Numbered from the stretch's first letter, positions 45,749 to 54,829 are shown. The stretch: 64,000 bases of DNA from Phycisphaerales bacterium (GCA_016699835.1 CP064987.1:2542001-2606000); one strand, 5' to 3'. Notes: generated from the sequence alone by a model not told the origin. Numbers and translations: made by a program.

Positions 45749-46669
45749 ATGGATCGCGGAAAACCAGGACCGGGGCAGGTACGCTCGCGATGGTCGTGGT
45801 GGTTCATCACGAGATGGATGATCGCCGGCGCCGTCTTTCAGGTTGTCATGGCGTGGCATCTCGCGTGGAATGGCGATGCGATGAGCGTGCGAATGCGAGT
45901 GCCTCCACCGGGCACGAGGGAGGTGTCGAACGCGCCGGGTCGCGTGATTCGATTCTTGACCCTGGCTCGCGAGTGCGTGGAACGTGTGAGCGTTGAGCGT
46001 GGGGTCCCGAATCTACAGATCGTTGTGGCGTGGTCCACGAATCGCGGCGTCTATTCACCCACGTGGACGATCACGCGATACGACGATCTAAACGCCAAGG
46101 TCTCACGTGGCCGGCTGGAGACTTCGTGGGAGCCGGCGTGTTATCTCGTCGTTGAATACGGCTTCCCGATGCGTGGGCTCGCGGTCGATATGCCGCTTTC
46201 GTGGAGGGGACCGTATGAAGCGGGACCGGGCGCCGATGATCTTCGCCCGTCTGTGCCGATCGATGAGATCGATCCAGGCGGCACGTGCGTGGGCCTTTGG
46301 CGTGGAGGCCTCGCCGTGGAGGAATCCCGATGGCCACTTCCGACTGGGGTGCTGCCCCTGGGTTTCCTGGTGAACTCATTCTTTCATGGTTTGCTTGCGT
46401 GGTCGGCGCTGACCGGCACGGTTCACTTTGTGAAGTGGTCGCATCAACGGGCCGAGGAGCAACGTCGGCAGCAAGAAGAGCGGCGACGCCTCGGCGGGGT
46501 GGTAGTGAGACTGGTGCCGCACTGCCCCGAGTGCCGATACGAGGTGCGCGGGTTGGTCATCGACGAGGGGTACATCCGGTGTCCGGAGTGCGGGCATCTC
46601 CACCGGGCGGAGATGGAAGACGACGAGGTTCGCGTACGGATCGAGCGGATCGATCCTTCCTTTCGCTGA
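45749..46669 (+). CDS. Membrane protein with C-terminal zinc ribbon
   Basis: This protein has 306 residues. There is one hydrophobic segment near the start (ITRWMIAGAVFQVVMAWHLAWNG) and another near residue 205 (VLPLGFLVNSFFHGLLAWSAL). The region between is extracytoplasmic. The C-terminus has an amphipathic, Glu/Arg-rich helix, then two Cys pairs (PHCPECRYEVRGL...IRCPECGHLH), a zinc ribbon like that in the 3439 and 48440 genes. Function is unknown. It lies directly behind the tRNA and heads a run of membrane proteins on the plus strand. Confidence 0.7.
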   Translation: MDRGKPGPGQVRSRWSWWFITRWMIAGAVFQVVMAWHLAWNGDAMSVRMRVPPPGTREVSNAPGRVIRFLTLARECVERVSVERGVPNLQIVVAWSTNRGVYSPTWTITRYDDLNAKVSRGRLETSWEPACYLVVEYGFPMRGLAVDMPLSWRGPYEAGPGADDLRPSVPIDEIDPGGTCVGLWRGGLAVEESRWPLPTGVLPLGFLVNSFFHGLLAWSALTGTVHFVKWSHQRAEEQRRQQEERRRLGGVVVRLVPHCPECRYEVRGLVIDEGYIRCPECGHLHRAEMEDDEVRVRIERIDPSFR

Positions 46670-46826
46670 TTGGGTCAATCGGACCGTCATTCAGGCATCT
46701 CTGCGCCCGACTCAGTGTGAGAATTTTGACTCCGATTCGAACCGGGCATGGGCCGATCAAGTATGCTAGTCGAGCCTGTATCCGGCTTGTGTCTGGTCGG
46801 AGCATGCCCTTTGGAGTTCATTGATC

Positions 46827-47663
46827 ATGCCCACGGAACGCTCATGGTTTCGGCTGCTTGATGCGCTTCTTCGTGGCGAATCGACTCGCGATCCGGTCGG
46901 GCTGACCGAGCGGTTGCCGCTGCGGCGGTTCACGTTGTTGGGCGTGGGGCTCGGGGTCGCGTATGGCGTGTTCATGGGCCTGTACGCGGTGACATGGCGG
47001 TGGGGGACCGCTGGGGCCGTCGATGGATGGAAGCAACTCGCGGCGGGGGCGTTGAAACTTCCGGCGCTCTTCTTTCTGACACTGCTTGTCACGTTCCCGT
47101 CGCTCTATGTCTTCAGTGCGCTCATGGGGACGCGACTGGGATTCCTGGCCACGTTGCGTGTGCTGGTGTCGGGGATCGTCGTGAACTTGTGCGTGGCGGC
47201 GTCGCTCGGGCCGATCGTCGGGTTCTTCACGCTCAGCACGAATGACTATTCGTTCATGGTGCTCCTGAACGTGATCGCCCTTGGTGTGGCGGGTCTCGTG
47301 GGGATGGGGTTTCTGCTTCGAACGATGCGGAGCCTGGGGCGTGGCGACGGGCGCTTGGCGTGGGAGTCACACCCGGATGTGCCTGGTGAGATGTCCCACG
47401 GTGCGGCTGGGAACGGGCCACTACCACTGAACACGGTCACGGTGCCTGGCGCGTCGAACGGCCGGGGTGGCGTGATGGGGATGTTCGTGATCTGGATGTT
47501 CATCTATGGCCTGGTCGGCTCGCAGATGGGGTGGATTCTGCGGCCGTTCATTGGGCATCCGAATATGCCCTTCGTGCTCTTCCGCGCGGCCGAGGATGGG
47601 CGCACGGGGAGTTTCTTTGAGGCCCTGTTCCAGACGCTCGGGCGGCTGCTCGGCGTGAACTAA
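46827..47663 (+). CDS. Multi-pass membrane protein, QMGW family copy 1
   Basis: This protein has 278 residues from ATG 46827 (GGAG ten bases upstream). It has about six hydrophobic segments and near the end the motif QMGWILRPFIGHPNMPFVLFR. The same core, QMGWMMRPFIGTPGRPITFFR, ends the next gene, so the two are paralogues. The rest is less alike. No enzyme motif is visible. Similar proteins occur in planctomycetes, but I do not know a function. Confidence 0.72.
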   Translation: MPTERSWFRLLDALLRGESTRDPVGLTERLPLRRFTLLGVGLGVAYGVFMGLYAVTWRWGTAGAVDGWKQLAAGALKLPALFFLTLLVTFPSLYVFSALMGTRLGFLATLRVLVSGIVVNLCVAASLGPIVGFFTLSTNDYSFMVLLNVIALGVAGLVGMGFLLRTMRSLGRGDGRLAWESHPDVPGEMSHGAAGNGPLPLNTVTVPGASNGRGGVMGMFVIWMFIYGLVGSQMGWILRPFIGHPNMPFVLFRAAEDGRTGSFFEALFQTLGRLLGVN

Positions 47664-47681
47664 GGCTGCTCCTGCAAAGCG

Positions 47682-48377
47682 ATGCCACCTCTCGCGATCA
47701 TGTCACGGTTCACACGAGTTGCCGCATGGATGGACGCGGAACTGCTGGTGCTCGGCGGTGTTGCGTCGTCGCGTGCGCACGTTGCGCACTTGTCGGCCCG
47801 AGGTCTCGTCGTGGTGGCGCTCGTGTGCGGTGCCTTGTACGGCGGCGTGATGGGATCGTGGGATCTCTCGGACTCGCAGCGTCTCCTGCAGGTGGTCTAT
47901 GGCGCGATCAAGGTGCCGCTGATGGTGGCGGTGTCGACGCTGCTGTGTCTGCCGGGATTCATCGTGTTGAGCACGATTCTTGGGCTTCGCCACCAACTGG
48001 GGCGGTCGCTCGGCGCGATCCTCGCGTCGCAAGCGTCCTTCACGATCGCGCTGGTGAGCCTTGGGCCTGTGACTCGATTCCTGTATTCGTCGGGGCTTGA
48101 CCATCGCGGGGCGATCCTGATGAATGGCGTGATGTTCGCGCTCGCGACGTTCATCGCCCAACTCGTGCTCCGCCGGCGGATGCGTGTCCTCGTCCGTGAG
48201 GCGCCCCGGCAGGCGATCATGCTGTGGGTGTGGGGCGTGCTGTATGTCTTTGTCGGGATCCAGATGGGATGGATGATGCGTCCCTTCATCGGCACGCCGG
48301 GGAGGCCGATCACGTTCTTCCGTGAGGAGCCGTTCAGCAACGCGTACATGGCGCTCATCGACATCATCGCTCGGTAA
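47682..48377 (+). CDS. Multi-pass membrane protein, QMGW family copy 2
   Basis: This protein has 231 residues from ATG 47682 (ATG 47700 is an alternative). Five or six membrane segments, with the conserved QMGWMMRPFIG near the C-terminus, as in the preceding gene. The gap between the two is 18 bases. The tandem arrangement suggests a duplication and possibly a joint complex. Confidence 0.7.
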   Translation: MPPLAIMSRFTRVAAWMDAELLVLGGVASSRAHVAHLSARGLVVVALVCGALYGGVMGSWDLSDSQRLLQVVYGAIKVPLMVAVSTLLCLPGFIVLSTILGLRHQLGRSLGAILASQASFTIALVSLGPVTRFLYSSGLDHRGAILMNGVMFALATFIAQLVLRRRMRVLVREAPRQAIMLWVWGVLYVFVGIQMGWMMRPFIGTPGRPITFFREEPFSNAYMALIDIIAR

Positions 48378-48439
48378 CAACATGCCAGCGAGCCCCTTGT
48401 TTACGAGACGGCGCTCAATCAGGCCGGCAATGATCCACC

Positions 48440-49666
48440 ATGTCAACGGATCTGACGTGGATCGGGCGCGTGTTCACCTCGTGGTGGATGTTTGGTGGCG
48501 GCGTCGCGCTCGCGTTGGGCGGGGGATGGTTGCTCTGGCGGGCGATCGGGCGTGACTGGTGGATCGGTCGGCGTGAGGCCAGCAAGGGCACCCCCCGGCG
48601 GCGGTGCCCGAGGTGCTGGTATGACCTGGCGGGGCTGACGGCACTCTCGTGTCCAGAGTGCGGGCACGTCGCGGCGAGCGAGCGGGCCTTGCGGCGATCA
48701 CGACGGCGATGGGGCGCGGCGGGTGTCGCGATGGTGCTGGGTGTGCCGTTGGTGCTGAGTGTGTTCGCGCGATGGCATCAGCCGATCCTCGCGTTTGTGC
48801 TGCCGGAGCGAATTCTGAAAGAGCGGCGAGAGTTCGGTGGTGGGGGCGGTGTGGGTCGTGGAGGCTCGGGCTTGTTGCGCGCCGAAATTCTCACGCCGCT
48901 GTGGGTCAACTGGCTCGAGCGGGTTGGGTTGCGATATGAACCAACGGAGATGGAGGACCTCGCGATCGTGACGATCGATAGCGAGCGTGTGTACGAGAAA
49001 ACTTCGCGCGTGGGGTCGCTGGGCCTGCCCATGTGGACGAGCGGCACGGAGAGTTTCATCGGTAACCCGATCGATCTCGATGCCGACGGGACGGAGGAAC
49101 TCGTCGTTGCGTCATGGTCGGGCGGGGCGCACTGCTGCTGGACGGTGGCGATCTTTGAACTTGGTGCATCGCCTCGACTCATCGAGGAGATCGACGCGCA
49201 GAATGGGATGGGGATCGTCAAGGAAAGCGACGTGACGGGCGTGCCGACGAGTGGCGGGCCGGCGCGATACCTGCTCGACATTCCGGATCAGTCGTTCTGC
49301 TACTGGAACGCGCCGTATGTCTCGTCGCCGAAGCCTTCGGTCTATTCGCGGCTCGATCACGGACGGCTCGTGGTCGCGCTCGACGTGATGCTCGCGCGCC
49401 CTGTCGACTGGCCGGCGTACGAGAAAGAAGCGGGCCAACTCAATGCGAGCATGTCGCCCGAGGGGGCCGCGCTCGAGCCGCGGTTGTGGGGTGGGATGCT
49501 CGAACTGCTCTATCGCGGGCGCGATGACCTTGCCCAACAGTTCTTCGACCTGTGCTGGCCAAACGCCAGGCCCGGCCAGGAGGAGTTTCTCGACGAGTTC
49601 CACGACGTGCTGGACAAGAGCGATCGCTGGCGGGCGTACCAGACGGCACGTGGCAAGGCGGACTAA
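48440..49666 (+). CDS. Zinc-ribbon membrane protein with large outer domain
   Basis: This protein has 408 residues. A membrane segment (WWMFGGGVALALGGGWLLW) is followed by a cytoplasmic zinc ribbon (RCPRCWYDLAGL...SCPECGH) and a second membrane segment (GAAGVAMVLGVPLVLSVFA). The remaining 280 residues are a large domain with ENWLERVGLRYEP-type strands, an Asp/Gly loop (PIDLDADGTEELVVASWSGGAHCCW) that resembles the calcium-binding FG-GAP/integrin-like motif, and a C-terminal helical part. Function is unknown. It ends nine bases before the small membrane gene at 49676. Confidence 0.72.
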   Translation: MSTDLTWIGRVFTSWWMFGGGVALALGGGWLLWRAIGRDWWIGRREASKGTPRRRCPRCWYDLAGLTALSCPECGHVAASERALRRSRRRWGAAGVAMVLGVPLVLSVFARWHQPILAFVLPERILKERREFGGGGGVGRGGSGLLRAEILTPLWVNWLERVGLRYEPTEMEDLAIVTIDSERVYEKTSRVGSLGLPMWTSGTESFIGNPIDLDADGTEELVVASWSGGAHCCWTVAIFELGASPRLIEEIDAQNGMGIVKESDVTGVPTSGGPARYLLDIPDQSFCYWNAPYVSSPKPSVYSRLDHGRLVVALDVMLARPVDWPAYEKEAGQLNASMSPEGAALEPRLWGGMLELLYRGRDDLAQQFFDLCWPNARPGQEEFLDEFHDVLDKSDRWRAYQTARGKAD

Positions 49667-49675
49667 AGTTAGTGC

Positions 49676-50047
49676 ATGCATACAAAGCCCCCCAAGGTAC
49701 TCATTGTCGTCGCCTCGCTCATCGTTCTCGTCGGGCTCGGGTGGTTGCTGAGCGGGCTTGGGCTTATGCCTGAGGTCAACTGGATCTGGGTCGGCGGACT
49801 CACGGTCTCGGGCTTGCTCGTCGTGGCGCTCGGCGGGATCGATCGCATGACGCTGACTGTCGGCCCTTTTCTGCTTGCGGCAGCGATCGGCTCGTTCCTG
49901 CGTCAGAGCGGCTCGCTGGACGCGAAGATCGAGCTGCCGGCGCTCGTGCTGGTCTTCGGCATGCTCATGCTGCTCAATCTTGTGCTGCCCGTGAAGAATC
50001 CGGAGTGGATGCGAACCGATGGCGGCACGAAGCCAGGCGCGAGGTAG
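49676..50047 (+). CDS. Small membrane protein
   Basis: This protein has 123 residues with four hydrophobic segments: VLIVVASLIVLVGLGWLL, IWVGGLTVSGLLVVALGG, VGPFLLAAAIGSFL, and ALVLVFGMLMLLNLVLPV. It resembles small integral membrane proteins of unknown function (LiaF/phage-holin-like layout), but nothing assigns it. It is the last gene in the membrane-protein run. Confidence 0.65.
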   Translation: MHTKPPKVLIVVASLIVLVGLGWLLSGLGLMPEVNWIWVGGLTVSGLLVVALGGIDRMTLTVGPFLLAAAIGSFLRQSGSLDAKIELPALVLVFGMLMLLNLVLPVKNPEWMRTDGGTKPGAR

Positions 50048-50182
50048 CCCGGCACGACGCTCCCGCTCGATGACCAAGGGCGTCCGGGCGATGCTGCTCC
50101 TACCCTCTCGCTCACGGCGGCCTGATCCCCGATCTCGCCCCGAAAACCGTACCCAATCGACCACTTTCTGGAGGTTCCTCCC

Positions 50183-51670
50183 ATGGCGTCCGCGATCACG
50201 ATGAAGGCCGGCACACTCAGCGTCCCCAACGACCCCATCATCCCCTTCATCGAGGGCGACGGCACCGGGCCCGACATCTGGCGCGCGAGCGTCCGCGTCA
50301 TCGACGCCGCGGTGGCCCGGGCCTCCGAGGGCAAATGCAGGATCCACTGGCACGAAGTCCTCGCCGGTGAAAAGGCCTTCAACAAAACCGGCAACTGGCT
50401 CCCCGATCAGACCATCGAGGACTTCAAGAAGTACCTCGTCGGCATCAAGGGCCCGCTCACCACGCCCGTTGGCGGCGGCATCCGCTCGCTCAACGTCGCC
50501 CTCCGCCAGCTCCTCGATCTCTACGTCTGCCTCCGCCCCGTGCGCTGGTTCAAGGGCGTCCCCAGCCCCGTGAAGCGCCCGCAGGATTGCGAGATGGTCA
50601 TCTTCCGCGAGAACACCGAAGACATCTATGCCGGCATCGACTTCGCCGCCGGCAGCCCCGAGGCCAAGGTCATCCTCGACGCCCTCGCCGAGAAGATGCC
50701 CAAGGAGTTCAACAAGATCCGATTCGGCACGCGCGAAAAGGCCCTCGACTACTTCGCCGCGGCCATGGGGGGCATGGACAACGTCAAGAACCTCCCGCTC
50801 CCTGTCCTCGTCGGCATCGGCATCAAGCCCGTGAGCAAGTACGGCTCGCAGCGCCTCGTCTGGGCCGCCATCGAGTACGCCCTGAAGGGAAAGCGTAAGT
50901 CCGTCACGCTCGTCCACAAGGGCAACATCATGAAGTTCACCGAAGGCGCGTTCAAAGACTGGGGCTACGAAGTTGCCGTCCAGGCCTTCCGCGAGCAGTG
51001 CGTCACCGAGCGCGAATCCTGGATCCTCGGCAACAAGGAAGCCAACGCCGACTGCACAGCCGAGCAGAACGCCAAGATGATCGATCCCGGCTACGACATG
51101 ATGACCCCCGATCAGAAGGCCAAGCTCGTCAAGGAAGTCGAAGGCGTCCTCAGCGCCATCTGGCCGACCCACGGCCAAGGCAAATGGAAGTCCAAGCTCA
51201 TGATCAAGGACTCCATCGCGGACATCACGCTCCAGCAGGTCCTCACCCGCCCCAAGGATTTCGACGTCATCGCTACGCTCAACCTCAACGGCGATTACCT
51301 CTCCGACGCGCTGGCCGCCCAGATCGGCGGCATCGGCATCGCCCCGGGCGCCAACATCAACTACGTCTCCGGCCACGCGATCTTCGAGGCCACGCACGGC
51401 ACCGCCCCCAAGTACGCCAACCTCGACCAGGTCAACCCCGGCTCGGTCATCCTCTCCGGCGAGATGATGCTCCGGTATCTGGGCGCGGGCGACGCGAGCT
51501 CGCCGTGGTCCAAAGCCGCCGACCTCATCATCAAGGGCATGGACGGCGCCATCAGCGCGAAGACGGTGACGTATGACTTTGAACGATTGATGAAGGCCGA
51601 GGGCGACACGAGCGTGAAGAAGGTGAAGTGCAGCGAGTTTGGGGATGCGGTGATCAAGCACATGGGGTGA
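50183..51670 (+). CDS. icd: Isocitrate dehydrogenase (NADP+)
   Basis: This TCA-cycle enzyme oxidises isocitrate to 2-oxoglutarate. It has 495 residues. It carries the catalytic and substrate residues in NVALRQLLDLYVCLRPVRWFKG, the phosphorylation-loop equivalent, FRENTEDIYAG, and the VHKGNIMKFTEGAFKDWGYEVA segment. The NATLNLNGDYLSDALAAQIGGIGIAPGAN region and FEATHGTAPKYA end the nucleotide site. The start is fixed by GGAGG eight bases upstream. The length is about 80 residues above the E. coli form, with a longer central part, typical of a subgroup of bacterial enzymes. Confidence 0.94.
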   Translation: MASAITMKAGTLSVPNDPIIPFIEGDGTGPDIWRASVRVIDAAVARASEGKCRIHWHEVLAGEKAFNKTGNWLPDQTIEDFKKYLVGIKGPLTTPVGGGIRSLNVALRQLLDLYVCLRPVRWFKGVPSPVKRPQDCEMVIFRENTEDIYAGIDFAAGSPEAKVILDALAEKMPKEFNKIRFGTREKALDYFAAAMGGMDNVKNLPLPVLVGIGIKPVSKYGSQRLVWAAIEYALKGKRKSVTLVHKGNIMKFTEGAFKDWGYEVAVQAFREQCVTERESWILGNKEANADCTAEQNAKMIDPGYDMMTPDQKAKLVKEVEGVLSAIWPTHGQGKWKSKLMIKDSIADITLQQVLTRPKDFDVIATLNLNGDYLSDALAAQIGGIGIAPGANINYVSGHAIFEATHGTAPKYANLDQVNPGSVILSGEMMLRYLGAGDASSPWSKAADLIIKGMDGAISAKTVTYDFERLMKAEGDTSVKKVKCSEFGDAVIKHMG

Positions 51671-51701
51671 GTTCTCGTTGATTGAGACTTCGAGAGCACG
51701 C

Positions 51702-51917
51702 ATGAAATGCCATCAATGCGAGTCGGAAGCGCGTGCTATCTGCAAGTTCTGCGGGCGAGCGGTCTGCAAGGATCACGAGAGCACTTCGAACTACTTTGCG
51801 GGGTATGGGAAAAAGGACTGGGAGTCTCTGTTCTTTCGTGGAACGGAAACGGCTGTAGTCGTTCACAATGCTGTTTGGTGTGGCAAGTGCAAGGTTGACT
51901 ATCACAAGACCTATTGA
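51702..51917 (+). CDS. Small zinc-finger protein
   Basis: This protein has 71 residues from ATG 51702 (an upstream TTG is not preferred). It begins MKCHQCESEARAICKFCGRAVCKDH, a Cys/His array (C-x2-C-x7-C-x2-C-x4-C-x2-H) close to a B-box-type zinc finger, and ends with CGKCKVDYH, a further pair. It could bind two zinc ions. The function is unknown. It follows icd by about 30 bases and is closed by a strong terminator at 51953-51982. Confidence 0.72.
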   Translation: MKCHQCESEARAICKFCGRAVCKDHESTSNYFAGYGKKDWESLFFRGTETAVVVHNAVWCGKCKVDYHKTY

Positions 51918-51952
51918 CCAGAAGCTTCAGTTGTGTCTTGACAAAACACACC

Positions 51953-51982
51953 GCCCCGGGCATCATCGCCCGGGGCATTTTT
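51953..51982 (+). terminator. Strong, probably bidirectional terminator
   Basis: Perfect nine-base stem GCCCCGGGC (51953-51961) and GCCCGGGGC (51968-51976), loop ATCATC, followed by ATTTTT on plus. On the minus strand the hairpin is followed by TGTGTTTTG. It separates the zinc-finger gene from the minus-strand SEC-C gene. Confidence 0.88.
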
Positions 51983-52031
51983 GGATATGGCGTTCTCTCA
52001 TTCTCTGAAGTACTCGTCGCGGTTTACGCCA

Positions 52032-52276
52032 TCAAAACCAGCCTGTGGCCAGGCAGCACTTCTTAAAACCGCTTCCCGGATCCGCACGGGCAGAGATCTT
52101 CTCGCCCGAGTTTCTCCTCAAAGTCCTTGAAGCTGGTCATGCCTTGGCCGAGATTTGTGTGCACACCTCGCGAACCACGTTTGACCTTTGTCTCGGACGG
52201 GAAGCCCTTTCGTCGCTTTCGTGTGACCTCGAACGGGATGTCATCAAAAGCAATTCCAATCGTTGCTGTTGCACAT
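52032..52276 (-). pseudogene. SEC-C zinc-motif protein broken by two single-base insertions
   Basis: A minus-strand ATG at 52276 follows GGAGG at six bases. It reads MCNSNDWNCF, then meets TTTT where TTT keeps the frame; the next frame reads DDIPFEVTRKRRKGFPSETK...MTSFKDFEEKLGREDLCPCGSGKRF, then a second TTTT breaks it just before the final KKCCLATGWF in the next frame. CPCGSGKRFKKCC is the SEC-C metal-binding motif, so this is one 80-residue gene with two extra Ts. Real decay or sequence error are both possible. The intact form would be a small metal-binding protein, possibly linked to SecA or nucleic acid. Confidence 0.7.
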
Positions 52277-52369
52277 GGTGCACCTCCTTGGTTTGAGTGA
52301 TGTGCCCGTCACGTCATGCTCAAGGACACATCACAGTATGCGCAACACCGAAACTCAAGAAAGTGCTGC

Positions 52370-52587
52370 TCACCCCTGCCGTGTCACCGCATACAACCCG
52401 CCCAGAATCGCCGCGGCCACGACCCACTCCATCGCGATTGAACTCACGAGGTAGGTGTCGGCACAGATGGCGATCCCGGCGAGGGCGGGCCACATCGACG
52501 CTGCTTCTTGGCGTACATGAGCAGCACCGTGCCCACGAGGCCCAGGAAGAGGCCGGTGAAGAGTGAGGCGGGGTCGGTCAGGTCCAT
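52370..52587 (-). pseudogene. Small membrane protein broken by a one-base loss
   Basis: From ATG 52587, a frame reads MDLTDPASLFTGLFLGLVGT then VLLMYAKKQRR and ends after 47 residues in a nonsense Ser/Pro tail at 52444. In the shifted frame the sequence continues WPALAGIAICADTYLVSSIAMEWVVAAAILGGLYAVTRQ to 52370. Together they give a small two- or three-helix membrane protein of a common bacterial type (helix, KKQ, helix). The shift is -1 near 52500. No function is known for the family. Confidence 0.55.
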
Positions 52588-52621
52588 GGTGGGGTCCTCT
52601 CGGGCGTGCGGTTTACGAGGA

Positions 52622-52641
52622 CACCGCTCTGGAGAGCGGTG
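52622..52641. repeat. REP-like palindrome
   Basis: Perfect nine-base inverted repeat around GG: CACCGCTCT / AGAGCGGTG. No T run follows. Confidence 0.65.
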
Positions 52642-52802
52642 CTACCTGGGTGCACCACGCTGGAGAGTGATGCCGCCATTGGAGCATCGGCGAGTGGCCA
52701 TAGTCGGCCCAGAGTGGGTGCCTGGCCTGGGCGGATTCGCGCGAGGCCGTAGGGCGCGGTGGGGCAGGTCCGGGAATGTGTCGCCTGTGTAGAAGATGGA
52801 GA

Positions 52803-52821
52803 AGCAGGCGGGCCGCCTGCT
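52803..52821. repeat. REP-like palindrome
   Basis: Perfect inverted repeat around a GC centre: AGCAGGCG / CGCCTGCT. No T run follows. Confidence 0.6.
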
Positions 52822-52957
52822 CCGCGAGAGTGGGTAGGGCGAGCTACCGCGTGCTGACGGGTTCGAATCGCGTTGGAATACCATTGGCCTCGCGGCTCGC
52901 GTGGAACGCGCGAGTCGCCTGCATTTCGTGCCCCATCGAACACGAGGAGAGTCCCGC

Positions 52958-54403
52958 ATGGCCGGCAAAGCGCCCGTTGACCCCAACAAGAAGTACATCT
53001 CGCACCACCTCGCCGAGTGGGCAACGAAGTTGCGGTATGAGGATCTCTCGCCCGCGGCGATCGAGAAGGCCAAACTCTTCTGGTTCGATTCCATCGGCTG
53101 CGCCCTCGGCGGCAGCCAGCAGGAGGACGCCCACATCCTCCTCGCGCATCACAAGGAGATGGCACCGGCGTCGAATGGGCCGTGCACCAGTTTCGTGACC
53201 GGCTTCAAGACGAATCCCGTGGACGCGGCGTTCCTCAACGCCCACATGATCCGCGCGATGGACTACAACGACATCTACTGGAAGGCCGACCCGTGCCATC
53301 CCAGCGACATCATCGCCGCGCCACTCGCGCTTTGTGAGATGCTGGGCCTCTCGGGGAAGGACCTCATCCTCGCGACGGTGATCGCGTATGAGGTCGAGCA
53401 GCGTCTCTGCGAGTTCGGCGTGCCCGGCGTGCGTGAGTATGGCTGGCACCACGCGACGCTGACGGCGTTTGCCGCGCCGATCGCAGCGGGGCGTGTGCTG
53501 AATCTCGGCGTGGACCAGATGGTGCAAGCGATCGGGATTTGTGCGAGTCGCACGTTCACCCCCGGTGCGGTGACCGCGGGCAAACTCACGAACATGAAGA
53601 ACACGGTCGATCCGTGGGCGGCCCGCATGGGTGTCGAGAGTGCGATGCTCGCGAAGCGCGGCTACAGCGGGCCCGAGCACATCTTCGATGGCAAGGAGGG
53701 GCTGTATGCCGTGTTCGGGCACGTGCAGTACAAGGGCGCCCCGGCGAAGTTCAACACCGAGATGCTGCTGGAGTCATTGCCGCACTGCCCGAAGTGCCAC
53801 TATCGCATCATCGACTGCGGCATGAAGTCGTTCCCCATCGAGGCGCTCAGCCACGCGCCGCTGACGGCGATGATGAAGTGCGTGAAGGAGAACGCGATCA
53901 AGGCCTCCGACGTGCAGGAGATCAAGGTCGAGGTCATCGCGCGGGCGGCGGACATCCTGGGCGACCCGCACAAGTATCGCCCCGACAGCAAGGAGACGGC
54001 GGATCACTCGCTCCCGTATTGCATGGCGGTTGGTCTCGTGGATGGCATGGTCACGCCGCTGCAGTTCAAGGAGGAGCGCGTGCTCGACAAGAGCCTGATC
54101 CCCGTGATGGACAAGGTGAAGGTCGTGGCGAACGACGAGTTCGAGGCGCTCTTCCCGAAGTTCCAACCGAGCCAGGTGACGATCACGACGACCGACGGCA
54201 AGTCGTTCACGAAGCGCGTGGACGTCCCCAAGGGCGACCCGCGCGACCCGATGACGGCCGAGGAGATCGGCGTGAAGTTCCACGCGCTTGGCGACGGCGT
54301 GATCGGCAAGGCGGCGTGCGATGCGCTCGCGAAGGCAACGCTGGAGATGGAGAAGATCGGCAATGTGCGGGAGTACACGCGGCTGGCGGTCAGGGCGAAG
54401 TAG
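52958..54403 (+). CDS. MmgE/PrpD-family protein
   Basis: This protein has 481 residues from ATG 52958, with GAGGAG eight bases upstream. It is a full-length member of the 2-methylcitrate dehydratase (PrpD)/iminodisuccinate epimerase family: LFWFDSIGCALGG, DAAFLNAHMIRAMDYNDIYWKAD (with the active-site loop), HPSDIIAAPLALCEMLG, EYGWHHATLTAFAAPIAAGRVLNLG, and RIIDCGMKSFPIEALSHAPLTAM. PrpD acts in the propionate cycle, but no prpB or prpC is adjacent, so the substrate is not fixed. The next small ORF follows after six bases. Confidence 0.88.
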   Translation: MAGKAPVDPNKKYISHHLAEWATKLRYEDLSPAAIEKAKLFWFDSIGCALGGSQQEDAHILLAHHKEMAPASNGPCTSFVTGFKTNPVDAAFLNAHMIRAMDYNDIYWKADPCHPSDIIAAPLALCEMLGLSGKDLILATVIAYEVEQRLCEFGVPGVREYGWHHATLTAFAAPIAAGRVLNLGVDQMVQAIGICASRTFTPGAVTAGKLTNMKNTVDPWAARMGVESAMLAKRGYSGPEHIFDGKEGLYAVFGHVQYKGAPAKFNTEMLLESLPHCPKCHYRIIDCGMKSFPIEALSHAPLTAMMKCVKENAIKASDVQEIKVEVIARAADILGDPHKYRPDSKETADHSLPYCMAVGLVDGMVTPLQFKEERVLDKSLIPVMDKVKVVANDEFEALFPKFQPSQVTITTTDGKSFTKRVDVPKGDPRDPMTAEEIGVKFHALGDGVIGKAACDALAKATLEMEKIGNVREYTRLAVRAK

Positions 54404-54409
54404 CATCCG

Positions 54410-54784
54410 ATGCCCAAACGACCCGCCAAGAAGGAACGCAAGGGACGAGGTCCTGCTCGCGGCAATCCCGCATCGTGTCAACTTCGGGTGGGCACAGTTC
54501 TGGAGACTCGGTACTACGAAACGAGCGACGGGGAGGGCGTCTATCGCATCGAGGCGGTGCGGTGGAGCGATGGCACGATCCGGGCGCGGTGTGCCGTGGA
54601 GTTGATGTGCGAGGCTCGGGTCCCGAAGGGTACATACAAGGGCGCAGCCGCATTGAGATGGTGTACGGTGTCGCTGTTCGATGAGGATCGTGGATGGCCT
54701 GTGGGTGACGACGCCGAGTTTGCGTCGGTTCAATCCATGTATGAAGTCGCCGAACGTGAACTGGCAAAGCACGTGGACCGGTGA
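54410..54784 (+). CDS. Small hypothetical protein
   Basis: This protein has 124 residues, six bases after the PrpD-family gene. A basic N-terminus (MPKRPAKKERKGRGPARG) is followed by a beta-rich part (LRVGTVLETRYYETSDGEGVYRIEAVRWSDG) and a helical end. No known family. The close spacing suggests it is co-transcribed with the dehydratase gene. Confidence 0.6.
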   Translation: MPKRPAKKERKGRGPARGNPASCQLRVGTVLETRYYETSDGEGVYRIEAVRWSDGTIRARCAVELMCEARVPKGTYKGAAALRWCTVSLFDEDRGWPVGDDAEFASVQSMYEVAERELAKHVDR

Positions 54785-54829
54785 TGCCCACAGCCAACTG
54801 CACAGTACGAAAGGAATGGATCGAAGGAC

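Larger units (their letters stand above)
52588..52957. other. Intergenic region with two stem-loops
   Basis: About 370 bases hold no credible gene. Two perfect inverted repeats are present: CACCGCTCT-GG-AGAGCGGTG (52622-52641) and AGCAGGCGG-GC-CGCCTGCT (52803-52821). They resemble the element after groEL. The promoter of the MmgE/PrpD gene must lie here, but I cannot pick it out. Confidence 0.55.
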
